Shown: positions 19,422-29,265, counted from the stretch's first letter. The stretch is DNA of 64,000 nt from an uncultured Pseudomonadota bacterium (GCA_902774285.1 CACYHO010000001.1:464958-528957); one strand, 5' to 3'. Notes: generated from the letters alone by a model not told the origin. Numbers and translations are program-made.

Positions 19422-19562
19422 TTAATTGCAGCTGCCAATCAATTTAGAAATAGAAATATCTTTGTGAAGCAAGAATTCATATTCACAGTTGCCAGATTTG
19501 TAATAACCACCGCAAGAAGCCAATGTCAATACGGCGAAGAACAATAATAATGCTTTTTTCAT
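19422..19562 (-). CDS. small lipoprotein (46 aa)
   Basis: This short gene reads MKKALLLFFAVLTLASC and 29 more residues. The lipobox L-A-S-C places the lipidated cysteine at 17. Three further cysteines are few but notable (C26, C45 in a G-S-C-N end). A promoter at 19601-19629 and an AAGGA-like site support it. It ends just before the rne terminator, convergent with rne. The function is unknown; small entericidin-like or unclassified envelope lipoproteins are possible. Confidence 0.6.
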   Translation of the reverse strand: MKKALLLFFAVLTLASCGGYYKSGNCEYEFLLHKDISISKLIGSCN

Positions 19563-19600
19563 ATTTTAAGGACGACGGCGGATGTGTTTTACACAATGAC

Positions 19601-19629
19601 ATTATGGAAATATTCCCAACACATTGCAA
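19601..19629 (-). promoter_or_regulatory. promoter for small lipoprotein
   Basis: On the minus strand TTGCAA (19629-19624) and CATAAT (19606-19601) have a 17-base spacer. Downstream, TGTGTTTTACACA (19583-19595) is an inverted repeat that could be an operator. Confidence 0.45.
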
Positions 19630-19639
19630 GTTTTTATTT

Positions 19640-20200
19640 TTAATATTTTATAATGTCCAAAATTTCTGGTAATTCGGGGTTGCAAAAATGTCCGAGTCCG
19701 GTAAATTTATGAATACGAATATCGGATATATTTTGTTCTATTTTGGTAAAACTGGATATTATTTCCGGCATATCATCATCAGAAATCATAATATCAATAC
19801 CGTTACGGGTTTGTTTGATAATGTCGTTATTCAAATCAAAGCCTTTATAAAATCCGTTTGGTTGTTCATTTTCTGTATCAATCCATGGTGCAACCAAAAT
19901 GGCTTGCCTTATTTTTAATTCCGGATGTGTCGCCAGGTATTTTAATACAAAGCCACCGCCCGCAGAATGCCCAATCAAAATTGTATCGTCGTTTATATCT
20001 TGGTAATCCATAATCTTTTCCCATTCGTCATATTTCATAAGTAATGCATGCGCATGTGGGAATTTTGGAATTTGTGTGATTATATCGTGGTCTTTTTCAA
20101 TGCGAAATTGCAACCAATGTTCAAAGTTGCCCGGATAGTATTCGCGCGTTTCCCAATCCATTTCTGGTGGCATCACACCAGCACAAAAAATTATGTTCAT
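19640..20200 (-). CDS. RBBP9/YdeN-type serine hydrolase
   Basis: This compact 186-residue alpha/beta hydrolase is cytoplasmic, with no signal. The nucleophile elbow G-H-S-A-G-G-G (Ser near 81) and the final histidine in G-L-G-H-F (near the C-terminus) are visible; an aspartate between them lies in I-S-D-D-D. The short length and lack of a lid match the RBBP9 family, whose bacterial substrates are mostly unknown. It follows the M48 protease gene after 10 bases and is probably co-transcribed with it. Confidence 0.82.
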   Translation of the reverse strand: MNIIFCAGVMPPEMDWETREYYPGNFEHWLQFRIEKDHDIITQIPKFPHAHALLMKYDEWEKIMDYQDINDDTILIGHSAGGGFVLKYLATHPELKIRQAILVAPWIDTENEQPNGFYKGFDLNNDIIKQTRNGIDIMISDDDMPEIISSFTKIEQNISDIRIHKFTGLGHFCNPELPEILDIIKY

Positions 20201-20210
20201 TGTATGCCTT

Positions 20211-21506
20211 TTACTTTTTCAATATGTCGCCAGATTTAATATATTCTGGGGAATTCTTTTTTGATTTTTGTTGTGCCAATTTTGCGTATTTACGTGCGTT
20301 TGCTTTATCGCCGTTCATATTATAAAATTCAGCCATTGCCCAATCTGATTCACCGCCACTTGTCACGCGTGCCAATATCCAATATGCCAATGGTGCGGGG
20401 TCGGTTAATATAACGTGTTTTGATAATTCAATGGCGCGTTCTTGGTCGCCCGGTTTGTTTCGTTCACTTAACACCAAGGCCAATGCAGTTTCAATTTGTG
20501 GCGCATTTTTCGATAGTTGTAATGATTTTTCATATGCGGTAACACTGTCGTCATATGCACCAAATTGATATTCTATGTCGCCCAACAATTCGTAAAAATA
20601 GGGGTTGTTTGGATGACGTTTAATTAATGTTTGTGTGCCTGTTTTTGCGGTTTTTAAATCACCACCACGCATATTTGCAATCGCGCGTGCATAAATCGCC
20701 GCGTCTGATTTGTTAGAATATGGATATTTTGTTATTACATTTTTGTCTTTGTCTAAATACCCAATTAATTTCGCGCGCAATATTTCATAGTTTTTATTTT
20801 CTGTTTCAATTTCTGTTTTCGATTTTGTTGGGACTTTTTTCAATTTAGATATTTTTGTTTTCGCATTGTTAATACGTTCATTAGTCAGTGGATGGTTAAC
20901 ACGATTTGGGTTAATTTTTGATTCTATCGCACCATGCATGTCGCGCATTTGTTCAAAAACTTCAATCAATCCATTTGGATTTTGTTCCGCCTTTACCATT
21001 AAATCAACGGCCATATCGTCAGCCATGCGTTCTTCGTCGCGTGAAAAAGACAACATCGATTGTTGTGCAATGCCACTTGCCCCCGCCATAACACCGACAC
21101 CAGCGGTTGGATTGCCACCGGCCACCATTAAACCAACACCCAATGCCTGAATTATCATTGTGCGAACCATTTCATCATGCATACGTGCAGATATTTGAAC
21201 CATGTGTCCGCCAATTGTGTGTCCTAATTCGTGCGCAACAACGGCACGCAATGCATTTGGGTTTTTGATTTGTTTAAGCAGGCCTGTATAAACAAAAATA
21301 TCTTCGCCACCACGGACGAACGCATTAAAATCATCATCATTCACAATGTATATTTTCAATCTGTTTACAGGAATATCAGCGGCAATTGCCACAGGCTTTA
21401 TAATTTCTGTAATTTGTTTTTCGATTTCTGTATCGTTAATAAGTGTTGCACCGTTCGCACTGAACGCAAATAAAACTGAAAACAAAATCATAAATATGCG
21501 TTTCAT
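20211..21506 (-). CDS. M48 family metalloprotease with TPR region (BepA-like)
   Basis: This exported zinc protease is likely involved in outer-membrane protein quality control. A signal peptide (residues 1-19) precedes a catalytic domain with H-E-L-G-H (about 93-97) and the downstream glutamate helix E-R-M-A-D. The C-terminal half has tetratricopeptide-like repeats (about 290-410, e.g. P-Y-F-Y-E-L-L-G-D-I-E-Y). Domain order and length (431) match BepA-type proteins. It starts directly after the recG stop, with no gap. Confidence 0.88.
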   Translation of the reverse strand: MKRIFMILFSVLFAFSANGATLINDTEIEKQITEIIKPVAIAADIPVNRLKIYIVNDDDFNAFVRGGEDIFVYTGLLKQIKNPNALRAVVAHELGHTIGGHMVQISARMHDEMVRTMIIQALGVGLMVAGGNPTAGVGVMAGASGIAQQSMLSFSRDEERMADDMAVDLMVKAEQNPNGLIEVFEQMRDMHGAIESKINPNRVNHPLTNERINNAKTKISKLKKVPTKSKTEIETENKNYEILRAKLIGYLDKDKNVITKYPYSNKSDAAIYARAIANMRGGDLKTAKTGTQTLIKRHPNNPYFYELLGDIEYQFGAYDDSVTAYEKSLQLSKNAPQIETALALVLSERNKPGDQERAIELSKHVILTDPAPLAYWILARVTSGGESDWAMAEFYNMNGDKANARKYAKLAQQKSKKNSPEYIKSGDILKK

Positions 21507-23573
21507 TTATGCCCCCGCAACAGTTGAACAATTAAATATCTGACGCAGTGTTTTTGCCCAATCTTCGTCTTCGCTATTGTTATTCAAGGCTGCTGTTTGT
21601 GCCAATTTGAATAAATCCCTGTGTTCGCGATAGTTTACAAAATGATATTGTATCCAACCACTTTGACGTGTGCCCAACAATTCGCCAACGCCACGCATCA
21701 TTAAATCTTGTTCTGCGATAACAAAGCCATCATCAGTTTCACATAATACATCTAATCTTTTTATGCCGTCTGGCGATATATTGTTGCCATACAGCAATAC
21801 ACAATAAGATTGTTGTGAACCACGACCCACGCGTCCACGCAATTGGTGCAGGGCGGCCAACCCAAATCTTTCGGCATTTTCAATCACCATGATGGTTGCA
21901 GAAGGGACATCAATTCCGACTTCTATAACTGTTGTAGAAACCAAAACGCGCATATCAGAATCTGGATCTGCGAATTCTTCCATAACTTTGTCGCGCTGTT
22001 TTTTATCCATTTGTCCATGGCAAAGACCAGTGCCGGGGAAATATTTCTTTAATTCTTCATAACGTGATTGTGCGGCCATCATATCTGACACTTCTGATTC
22101 TTCGACCAATGGGCAAACCCAAAAGATTTTAGCGCCTTGACCCACCTGATGAACAATGCGTTCTATTAAAGCATTTGCACGTGCAACTGGCAATTTAGAT
22201 GTTTTTATTGGCATACGTCCCGCAGGTTTTTCATTTATAATTGAAATATCCATATCGCCGTAAACAGTCATTGAAAGTGTGCGCGGAATAGGGGTTGCAG
22301 ATAACGCCAACATATCTGGGTTATTACCCTTGGCACGCATGGCGGTGCGTTGATCAACACCAAAGCGATGCTGTTCATCAATTATAACCAATCCCAAATC
22401 TTTGTATTCAACATCTTCAGAAAACAGAGCGTGTGTTCCAATTGCTATTTTTGTGCGGCCAGACTTCAAAGAAATCAATTTTTCGCGACGCGGAACACCC
22501 TTGTCACGACCGGTTAATACATCGCATACCAAACCAAGTTTGTCGCACATAGGTTTTATTTTTGCAAAGTGTTGTTGTGCCAATGTGTCTGTTGGTGCCA
22601 ATAAGACAGATTGTGCGCCACTTTCCGCCATCTTTACCGCAGCCGCCATTGCAACCATAGTTTTTCCTGAACCAACATCGCCCTGAACCAGTCGCATCAT
22701 TGGAACATCGCGCTTGAAATCAGCAAATATTTCGTCGATTGTTCGTTGTTGTGCGCCGGTCAAAGCAAATGGTAATATTTCATAGAATTTATCAATCAAG
22801 TTTTTATTTGATACACGCACAGGTCGTGTGTTTTTGTGATCCAACCTTGCACGACGATTTATTGCAATTGCACTTTGGTGTGCAAATAATTCAGAATAGG
22901 CTAGTTTTGCAATATAATCTCCGTTTGGGGCAAGTGTATCATTGGTTTCTGGATAGTGCACATGTTCCAATGCGTCCAAAAATTCCAGCATTCTTTCACT
23001 TAATTTATACGCGGCAATGCGTTCATGCATAATATTGAAAATTTGGTCGCGAACCGCAGAAAAATTTTTCTGTGTTAACCCTTCTCCAGATGGATATATT
23101 GCCTGATGCCGTGGAATCTTGTAAGCATTTTCAGGAACTTCGATAAAATCCGGATGATTGATAATTGCTCCACCGCGATTGTTATAATCTAATTTGCCAC
23201 TGATTATGCGCCATTGACCAATTGGCAGTTTTTCAGTCCAGTAATCAAGGAATTTAGTATTAAAAAATTGTATTGTCACAGGTGCGGCAAATTTATCAGC
23301 ACACACAATCTGGGTTGGGGCGCGACGCCCTTTGAAAACGCCACCTTTCTTATGAGATTTGATTTGCAGTGAAATTGTTATAGTATCGCCAACTGTGGCA
23401 TTAACAACAGAATCCAGAATTTCGCGTGGGCGAACATAAGACGGAATATGCAGTAAGAAATCAAGAACACGACGACCACCCAAAACATCATTGAATTTTG
23501 CAGCCAATACTGGTCCGACACCATGTATGAATTGCAAATCAGTGTTAAAAAAATCAAAGATTTCTTTGTCCAT
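21507..23573 (-). CDS. recG: ATP-dependent DNA helicase RecG
   Basis: RecG remodels stalled forks and recombination intermediates. The 688 residues have the N-terminal wedge (OB) domain with G-V-G-P-V-L-A-A-K. The helicase core has Walker A G-D-V-G-S-G-K-T (about 300), D-E-Q-H-R-F-G (about 398), and the specific motif Q-L-R-G-R-V-G-R-G in the second lobe. Length is normal. It is the first gene of a recG-M48-hydrolase group. Confidence 0.96.
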   Translation of the reverse strand: MDKEIFDFFNTDLQFIHGVGPVLAAKFNDVLGGRRVLDFLLHIPSYVRPREILDSVVNATVGDTITISLQIKSHKKGGVFKGRRAPTQIVCADKFAAPVTIQFFNTKFLDYWTEKLPIGQWRIISGKLDYNNRGGAIINHPDFIEVPENAYKIPRHQAIYPSGEGLTQKNFSAVRDQIFNIMHERIAAYKLSERMLEFLDALEHVHYPETNDTLAPNGDYIAKLAYSELFAHQSAIAINRRARLDHKNTRPVRVSNKNLIDKFYEILPFALTGAQQRTIDEIFADFKRDVPMMRLVQGDVGSGKTMVAMAAAVKMAESGAQSVLLAPTDTLAQQHFAKIKPMCDKLGLVCDVLTGRDKGVPRREKLISLKSGRTKIAIGTHALFSEDVEYKDLGLVIIDEQHRFGVDQRTAMRAKGNNPDMLALSATPIPRTLSMTVYGDMDISIINEKPAGRMPIKTSKLPVARANALIERIVHQVGQGAKIFWVCPLVEESEVSDMMAAQSRYEELKKYFPGTGLCHGQMDKKQRDKVMEEFADPDSDMRVLVSTTVIEVGIDVPSATIMVIENAERFGLAALHQLRGRVGRGSQQSYCVLLYGNNISPDGIKRLDVLCETDDGFVIAEQDLMMRGVGELLGTRQSGWIQYHFVNYREHRDLFKLAQTAALNNNSEDEDWAKTLRQIFNCSTVAGA

Positions 23574-23610
23574 ATTCTAAATTTAGCAAAATATAACAGG
23601 TTAATTCAAT

Positions 23611-23636
23611 AAAAAAACCGGTGGGGAACCCCACCG
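23611..23636 (-). terminator. terminator of ackA
   Basis: CGGTGGGG pairs with CCCCACCG around a two-base loop. On the minus strand it is followed by seven T. It lies 24 bases after the ackA stop. Confidence 0.8.
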
Positions 23637-23659
23637 ATTTTATTTTTACAACCAATTGA

Positions 23660-24895
23660 TTATTTTGCGAATGAATAATCCATTTTTAAATGGTCGGCAT
23701 TGTATGTGCCATTCATGATGGCCAAAGTATCTTCGACAATAACCAATTCTTCATTTGTTGCAATCTTAAAGATTTTAATGCGTGAATCAGGTGTGCTTAG
23801 AACCGCTTCCGCAACATCGCGACTGATGTTTTTGTTGGCGTCTTTGTCCATTGTAATACCTAATTCTTCCAAGCCTTCACAGAATTTTTCGCGCATATAG
23901 TCATCGTTTTCACAAACCCCAGCGGTAAGTACCAATGCATCAACATGACCCAATTCAGCCATATATGCACCAATGAATTTTTTGACAGTTTGCGCTTGCA
24001 TTTCCAATGCCAATTTACAGTCTTCATTACATTCTTGGTTTTCTTTGACATCGCGACCATCGCTGTAGCATGTTGTCACGCCCATCAAACCAGATTTTTT
24101 ATTCAATTCATTTTGAACTGTTTCGATAGACAAACCTTTGCGGTTTGCAACATAAGATGGAATAGATGGATCAATATCGCCACAACGTGTTCCCATCATT
24201 AAACCTGCGGTTGGTGTCATACCCATAGATGTATCAACACTGACGCCGTTTTTAATGGCTGTAATAGATGCACCCGAACCAATGTGTGCAGTAATCAAGT
24301 TGCATTCACTGGCTGGTTTGCCCAACATAGCAGCGGCGCGTTTAGAAACATACAAATGAGATGTCCCGTGAAAACCGTATCTGCGAACGCCTAATTCTGT
24401 GTACCATTCTTTTGGCACAGGATAACGATAAGACGCAGGTTTCATTGTTTGATGGAATGCAGTATCAAACACAGCAACTTGTTTTGCGTTTGGCAATAAC
24501 TGTTGTGCGGTTACAATTCCCAAAATACCACTTGGGTTATGCAATGGTGCCAATGGAGTCAATTCTTGCAAAGTTTTGATAACTTCGTCAGTTACTTCCA
24601 CCGAAGAAGCGAATTTGTCGCCACCCATAACAACACGATGTCCAACACCACCGATTTCATTCATATCGATAGATGCTTCGCGTAACATCTGCATAACAAC
24701 ACTTAATGCTTCTTTGTGGTCTTTCATTTCTGTGACTTTTTTATCTTTGTGACCGTCTGGATATTTTTGTGTCACGAAAGAATCAGCTAAACCGATTTTT
24801 TCAACATTTCCACCAACGATGGCTGTTTTAGTATCTGCATCAAAAACCTGATATTTCAGGGATGATGAACCACAATTCAAAGCAAGTATGTACAT
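23660..24895 (-). CDS. ackA: acetate kinase
   Basis: AckA converts acetyl phosphate and ADP to acetate and ATP. The 411 residues show N-C-G-S-S-S-L-K near the start, D-T-A-F-H-Q-T-M in the middle, H-I-G-S-G-A-S and D-T-S-M-G-M-T-P, and the R-C-G-D-I-D-P segment, all conserved in the family. No pta gene is next to it. It suggests fermentative acetate production. It has its own terminator and appears to be transcribed alone. Confidence 0.97.
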   Translation of the reverse strand: MYILALNCGSSSLKYQVFDADTKTAIVGGNVEKIGLADSFVTQKYPDGHKDKKVTEMKDHKEALSVVMQMLREASIDMNEIGGVGHRVVMGGDKFASSVEVTDEVIKTLQELTPLAPLHNPSGILGIVTAQQLLPNAKQVAVFDTAFHQTMKPASYRYPVPKEWYTELGVRRYGFHGTSHLYVSKRAAAMLGKPASECNLITAHIGSGASITAIKNGVSVDTSMGMTPTAGLMMGTRCGDIDPSIPSYVANRKGLSIETVQNELNKKSGLMGVTTCYSDGRDVKENQECNEDCKLALEMQAQTVKKFIGAYMAELGHVDALVLTAGVCENDDYMREKFCEGLEELGITMDKDANKNISRDVAEAVLSTPDSRIKIFKIATNEELVIVEDTLAIMNGTYNADHLKMDYSFAK

Positions 24896-24953
24896 GTGTT
24901 ATCCTTTTATTTTCTTTTTACGGGGATAACAATAGCAAATGATTTTAGATGTT

Positions 24954-25535
24954 TCAATAATAAACTGTGATTTTTACTTTCCATTTGCTGGTTGTGATAT
25001 TAGTCTTTACGCCTGTACTTTTATTTGGTACCCAAAATGTCTGAGAACCAGAAAATAAGCGCGCATGTAACACATCACTGCTTATATAACAATAAACCAG
25101 CGGGGAAGAATAATCGCCGATGCCAAATGCAGATGTTTCTTCGCCAGCAGTATATCCAGCGTCATCTTCTTGGCATACTAAAAATGCGCGCGTATAAAGT
25201 GGCAGGCTGGTCAAATCAGAAAAAGAATCATCAAAAAAACTTCCGTTGTTTATAACTGTCATTAATTGGGTAGATTTTGAATGAATATTATCTGTTTGAT
25301 ATGTTGCGAACAAAGATTGCCAAAATGTGGCAGGCACAGCTGTTATATCGAAAGATTCTACTTCGCGTGCCGCGTCAACCGCATCAGCGCGGGCCAGGGC
25401 AAAACCACCCAATGTTTCACCGTCGTGAACGCGAACAGTTTTATTTGTTGTATCCATAGTTATTTCACCGGCCATTCCGGTAAAATTATCATTTTGTGCG
25501 GACGTGCCGCGACGAATCTGCAGAATTCGTGTCAT
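24954..25535 (-). CDS. phage tail-fibre-like protein with Mtd_N-type domain
   Basis: The start is set at ATG 25535 (MTRILQIRRG, 193 aa); a longer frame has no ribosome site. Residues 3-50 (R-R-G-T-S-A-Q-N-D, G-E-I-T-M-D-T, T-V-R-V-H-D-G-E-T-L-G-G) match the N-terminal domain found in phage major tropism determinants and many tail fibres. The C-terminal 130 residues are unlike any domain I know and have few charged residues. There are no other phage genes beside it, so it is either a domesticated fibre-like protein or an orphan cargo gene. Confidence 0.6.
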   Translation of the reverse strand: MTRILQIRRGTSAQNDNFTGMAGEITMDTTNKTVRVHDGETLGGFALARADAVDAAREVESFDITAVPATFWQSLFATYQTDNIHSKSTQLMTVINNGSFFDDSFSDLTSLPLYTRAFLVCQEDDAGYTAGEETSAFGIGDYSSPLVYCYISSDVLHARLFSGSQTFWVPNKSTGVKTNITTSKWKVKITVYY

Positions 25536-25567
25536 ATTAAATCCTTTTGTTAAAATGTTTGGAAAAT

Positions 25568-25594
25568 AAAAAAAAGACACCCAAAAAAGGCGTC
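25568..25594 (-). terminator. terminator of the 896-aa protein gene
   Basis: On the minus strand GACGCC pairs with GGTGTC (one G-T pair) around a T-rich loop, followed by eight T. It lies about 40 bases after the stop codon. Confidence 0.65.
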
Positions 25595-25633
25595 CCAACT
25601 TGCATCATATTATATCACAAATTAACATAAAAA

Positions 25634-28324
25634 TCAAGGTGTTAAACCGTGCTGTTGAATGTATTGTTGTAATAAAAATTCCTTTTGTGTAAGCCCATCT
25701 TTTCTTTTGTTATCAAACCGTTTTTGTGCCCTGTCAGTAAATAACGACCATGTTTTTGTCTTTCCCGTTTGCAAGAAATTCCAGAAATTTTCCAATTCTA
25801 ATAATTTATTATGGTTGTTTTGTGGCCATTCACGCAAAGCTTTTTCTTTTTCTTCTATTTGTGTGGTCAATTCTGTCACTTTTTGTGTTGCGTCTTCAAA
25901 TTTTGAAACCTTATCAGACAAATCTTCATACCCAAGAGACTTTGCTTCTTTTTGATATGCTTTATCAGCATTTTCATAATCATTTGATGCTTTTTCATAC
26001 GCTGCTTTGGCATTATTGTATGCTGTATCTGCAAGTTTGTACGCTTTATAAGCTGATTGTCGTTTTAGTTTTTCTTTTTCTGCTTCGGCAACTTGAGCTT
26101 TATGTTCAGGGTCTTTTTTCTGAGCCTCTAGTTGGACTTCCAACAATTGTTGTTCTTTGTCTGCATCTTGTAATTGTATTAATTTTACAGCCAATTGTTC
26201 ACGCATTGCACGTATTGAATCTTCATTCGTTATCGGGGCTCCATTCACTATAAATGTTGATGCATTTAATTTTGCTGTTGTTTCGTTTATCTCTTTTTCT
26301 ATTTTTTTCCTTTCATCGGCAATCTCTTTTTGTTTGTCAGTTATATCTTGTTCGTTTGCAATCTTTTCATATTCTTCATATTCTTCTTTAGCTTTTAGAT
26401 TGTCTTGTCGTATTTTATCGGCATCGGCGATAGCTTCTTGATAGGTTTTCATTTCGTCAGATGCTTTCTTTTTTGCATCAGTGAAAGGTTGCAACCTAGT
26501 TTCATAATCAGATTTTAGGTCTTTTGCCACCTCAAAACCACCAAGACTGTTTATTGCATCAATTACATCTTGATGTTCTTGGCGCTTTTTTCCTATGTTA
26601 TCAATTTCAGTGGTTAATACTTTTTCATCATTTAATTTTTTGCCTTGTAAACGTTTTTCTTCTTCTTTGATACGTTTTGCCAATGCAGGACTTTTATTGT
26701 TGCCCTTTGTAAATTGCATTCCAGACATCATTATTTTGTTTCGAACAAATGTTATGCCATAACCAACGCCTAAAAATGCGGCTTTTATAGATTTATCAAA
26801 GGCTTTGGTAACAAATTGAATTCCTTCATTTTTGTTCCATGATAATTTACCGTCGGAGAAGATATTAAAGTCTGTTTGTTTCAAAGCATCCATAACTTTG
26901 CTGGTCATCATACCGTATTTCATAGCGGTCATGATTTCCATCGCAGTTTTGGCTTTTTCCATATCGCCATCGTCAGCCCCAGGACGTGTGGCTTTTAACA
27001 TAATTTCACCAATAACACATTGCATTTGTGCCGCATTATTCCATGCCCCTGCAACTGCCTTTGGATATTTAGATTGGACTTCGTTCATGGTATTAACGAA
27101 CCAATCAAAATGTTTTAAAACTTTTTTATTTGTAATGCGTTTTTTTACCGCATCAGATTTTTTTAATAAACCGTCTAATCCGTCGGTTGGTTTTATGTCT
27201 TCTTTATCAAGGGCTTTGCAGATTTCTTTTGAATAAGTGCTGAAAAGTAGCGGGTCACCACGTAAACGCGCATATTTTCTTAATGTGTTTTTATATGTAT
27301 CTGTTGCCCATTTTTCGATTTGCTGCGCCGGGGTTAAAACATCGTCTGTCTTTGGCGGAACATAATTGTCACTGTTCGGATCATGATAAGATATTTTTCC
27401 TTCGGCTTTTGTTACGATATCTACCAAAGAAGGATCTTTGTCGGCAAATTTACCACGAACATCATTATCAAAATATATTTTATTTAAGATGTCTGCGCCG
27501 TAATTTGCACCAAAACTTTCAAGTTTGTCTTTGTCTATATCTGCATCTTTGATATCAAAAGCACCTTCTTGGGTGATCGTCGAGAGTTCACTAGCTATTG
27601 GAGATATTGCTAAAGTTACCTCATCTTCTTTGGCTGAATATCTCCAATCGTTATAAAGACCAGAAGCTATTGCCTTTAATTTGTCTTGAACAGATCTGTC
27701 AGAGTTATACTTTGGTGGTGTGCTTTTAAGTTTTTCATTGATAAATTTATCTAGACTTTCAACTGGGGTTGCACCAGTAAATACCAGCTTTTCTTTGCCC
27801 TCGTTATCGTACGTTTTGGCTGTTTGTACTATACGTTGTTTGATCTTTTTTATGGTTTCTTGTTCTTCAGGACTTTTTCCTTTTGTGTCCAATAAGTTTA
27901 ACAAAACCTGTATGGCTACTTCGCAATCATCGGTTGCAGTTGGTATTGGAAAAAGTTGTAAATCATCAACATATTTATTTATAAATTCTTTGGTGTCTTT
28001 ATCTTTGGCACCCCAAACAGCACTGGCACTTTTTAAGCTGTACATATCTCTGGCAATGCGTTTGTACAGTTTTATTAATTCGTCTTCGTGTAATTCTTCA
28101 GGTTTAGATAAAGATGGTTCATCTGCAGCACGATACCCCAGTTTGTTTTCTTTGTCAGTATCTTCTTCTATAAACCCATCATCAAACCAAGATTTTTGTT
28201 CTGCTGTTAAAACACCTTTCTTCTTATCATCAACAAGGCGCGCCAAAACATCATAATCCATGGCAGAGGTGTGCAACCGCCGAAAATATTTTTTTAAAAA
28301 ATCGTCCATTTCGCCCTTGGCCAT
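25634..28324 (-). CDS. large coiled-coil protein of unknown function (896 aa)
   Basis: I do not recognise this protein. It has no signal peptide; a weak hydrophobic stretch near residue 525 (A-A-F-L-G-V-G-Y-G-I-T-F-V) could be a membrane segment. Residues 1-520 are charged and helical. Residues about 550-860 are rich in E, K, Q and A in heptad-like order, predicting long coiled coils. ATG 28324 follows the site AAGGGTATGTT. The neighbouring Mtd_N gene on the same strand may belong with it. A structural, effector or phage-derived role is possible; nothing in the sequence decides. Confidence 0.75.
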   Translation of the reverse strand: MAKGEMDDFLKKYFRRLHTSAMDYDVLARLVDDKKKGVLTAEQKSWFDDGFIEEDTDKENKLGYRAADEPSLSKPEELHEDELIKLYKRIARDMYSLKSASAVWGAKDKDTKEFINKYVDDLQLFPIPTATDDCEVAIQVLLNLLDTKGKSPEEQETIKKIKQRIVQTAKTYDNEGKEKLVFTGATPVESLDKFINEKLKSTPPKYNSDRSVQDKLKAIASGLYNDWRYSAKEDEVTLAISPIASELSTITQEGAFDIKDADIDKDKLESFGANYGADILNKIYFDNDVRGKFADKDPSLVDIVTKAEGKISYHDPNSDNYVPPKTDDVLTPAQQIEKWATDTYKNTLRKYARLRGDPLLFSTYSKEICKALDKEDIKPTDGLDGLLKKSDAVKKRITNKKVLKHFDWFVNTMNEVQSKYPKAVAGAWNNAAQMQCVIGEIMLKATRPGADDGDMEKAKTAMEIMTAMKYGMMTSKVMDALKQTDFNIFSDGKLSWNKNEGIQFVTKAFDKSIKAAFLGVGYGITFVRNKIMMSGMQFTKGNNKSPALAKRIKEEEKRLQGKKLNDEKVLTTEIDNIGKKRQEHQDVIDAINSLGGFEVAKDLKSDYETRLQPFTDAKKKASDEMKTYQEAIADADKIRQDNLKAKEEYEEYEKIANEQDITDKQKEIADERKKIEKEINETTAKLNASTFIVNGAPITNEDSIRAMREQLAVKLIQLQDADKEQQLLEVQLEAQKKDPEHKAQVAEAEKEKLKRQSAYKAYKLADTAYNNAKAAYEKASNDYENADKAYQKEAKSLGYEDLSDKVSKFEDATQKVTELTTQIEEKEKALREWPQNNHNKLLELENFWNFLQTGKTKTWSLFTDRAQKRFDNKRKDGLTQKEFLLQQYIQQHGLTP

Positions 28325-28446
28325 AACATACCCTTTGTGTGTCCACCTCTATCGTAGATAATTATATCATTTTTGCAGTTTAAATTCAAGCAGTTGCGTG
28401 TTGTTTTCTATGTTTTTGTTCCTGTGTTAAATTTTGGAAAAAATCG

Positions 28447-28452
28447 TATAAT
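28447..28452 (+). promoter_or_regulatory. -10 box for membrane protein gene, possibly leaderless
   Basis: A perfect TATAAT ends eight bases before ATG 28460, so transcription would start at or next to the start codon. The -35 region is poor (TGTGTT at 28423-28428). Confidence 0.35.
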
Positions 28453-28459
28453 TTATCGT

Positions 28460-29074
28460 ATGGTTTTGATGAATATTGTTTTGAAATCTATACCGTATGT
28501 CCTGTCTATCGCGGGTGGTGTTTTTGTTTTCGATATTTCCAAAGATTACCTGCACGATCCAAACTGGATAGATTTAATGAACAATGTTGCGGCTTCATTG
28601 TTGGCAATACCATTAGTGTTTTTGTTTTACGATTATTCTAATTTCTTGGTAACGCGTCGCGTTCATCGGCATCAACACGCCAGTATTATAAATACTTTGG
28701 ATGGGTATTTATTCAAAATTTTGGCCCAGATGAAAAACATAATTGGTTTGACCAGAATAGAAGTCCCGATGCAGGACATAAACCTGAATTACAAAAAATT
28801 AAATTTAGATGCGAAATATTTGCGCTTAATTCAAAAGCATTTGAAAGAATTGGAAGATTTGCTTTATAAATCTGATAAAATCGAAGTGTTGGACCCACAG
28901 CATACGCAAATATTGTCTTTTATTGCTCAGGAATTAAACCAGATTTTAAATGAATGCAAATACCACAATTCGCCACGTGAAATTGCGCGTTATATTGAAA
29001 CCACTTTGTCCATGATAGACGATTGGTTTTATGCGACAGGTTATACTTCGCGCAAGAAAACAAAAACGAATTAA
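28460..29074 (+). CDS. two-TM membrane protein of unknown function
   Basis: This is a 204-residue protein if started at ATG 28460 (MVLMNIVLKS); ATG 28469 is an alternative. Two hydrophobic segments (about residues 8-25 and 39-57) are followed by a charged helical cytoplasmic region of about 140 residues and a basic tail. I do not recognise a family. A -10 box is very close upstream. A longer frame from 28373 would cross the promoter and is unlikely. Confidence 0.65.
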   Translation: MVLMNIVLKSIPYVLSIAGGVFVFDISKDYLHDPNWIDLMNNVAASLLAIPLVFLFYDYSNFLVTRRVHRHQHASIINTLDGYLFKILAQMKNIIGLTRIEVPMQDINLNYKKLNLDAKYLRLIQKHLKELEDLLYKSDKIEVLDPQHTQILSFIAQELNQILNECKYHNSPREIARYIETTLSMIDDWFYATGYTSRKKTKTN

Positions 29075-29147
29075 AAATTACTTTTTTCTTGATTTTTGTT
29101 TTTTTATGTGTCAAAATTGGCCCCGAACGCTGATGAAAATCCGTTTT

Positions 29148-29223
29148 GGAGGCATAGCTCAGTTGGTAGAGCAAATGACTTTTAATCATTGGGTCCAGGG
29201 TTCGAGTCCCTGTGCCTCCACCA
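29148..29223 (+). tRNA. tRNA-Lys (anticodon TTT)
   Basis: The acceptor stem GGAGGCA pairs with TGCCTCC. The anticodon stem AATGA/TCATT encloses CTTTTAA, giving TTT. The T-arm GGTTCGAGTCC is complete, and CCA is encoded at 29221-29223. Confidence 0.95.
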
Positions 29224-29232
29224 GAAAAATTA

Positions 29233-29256
29233 AACCGGTCGAAAGGCCGGTTTTGT
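29233..29256 (+). terminator. terminator after tRNA-Lys
   Basis: AACCGGTC pairs with GGCCGGTT around GAAA and is followed by TTGTTATT. It begins 9 bases after the tRNA. Confidence 0.7.
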
Positions 29257-29265
29257 TATTGTTGC

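Noticed and set aside
24954..25535. Diversity-generating retroelement around the Mtd_N-type gene
   Set aside because: No reverse transcriptase and no template/variable repeat pair are visible nearby, and the C-terminus lacks a C-type lectin pattern.
28373..28459. Longer start of the two-TM protein
   Set aside because: The extra codons cover the TATAAT box directly upstream of ATG 28460 and have no ribosome site.
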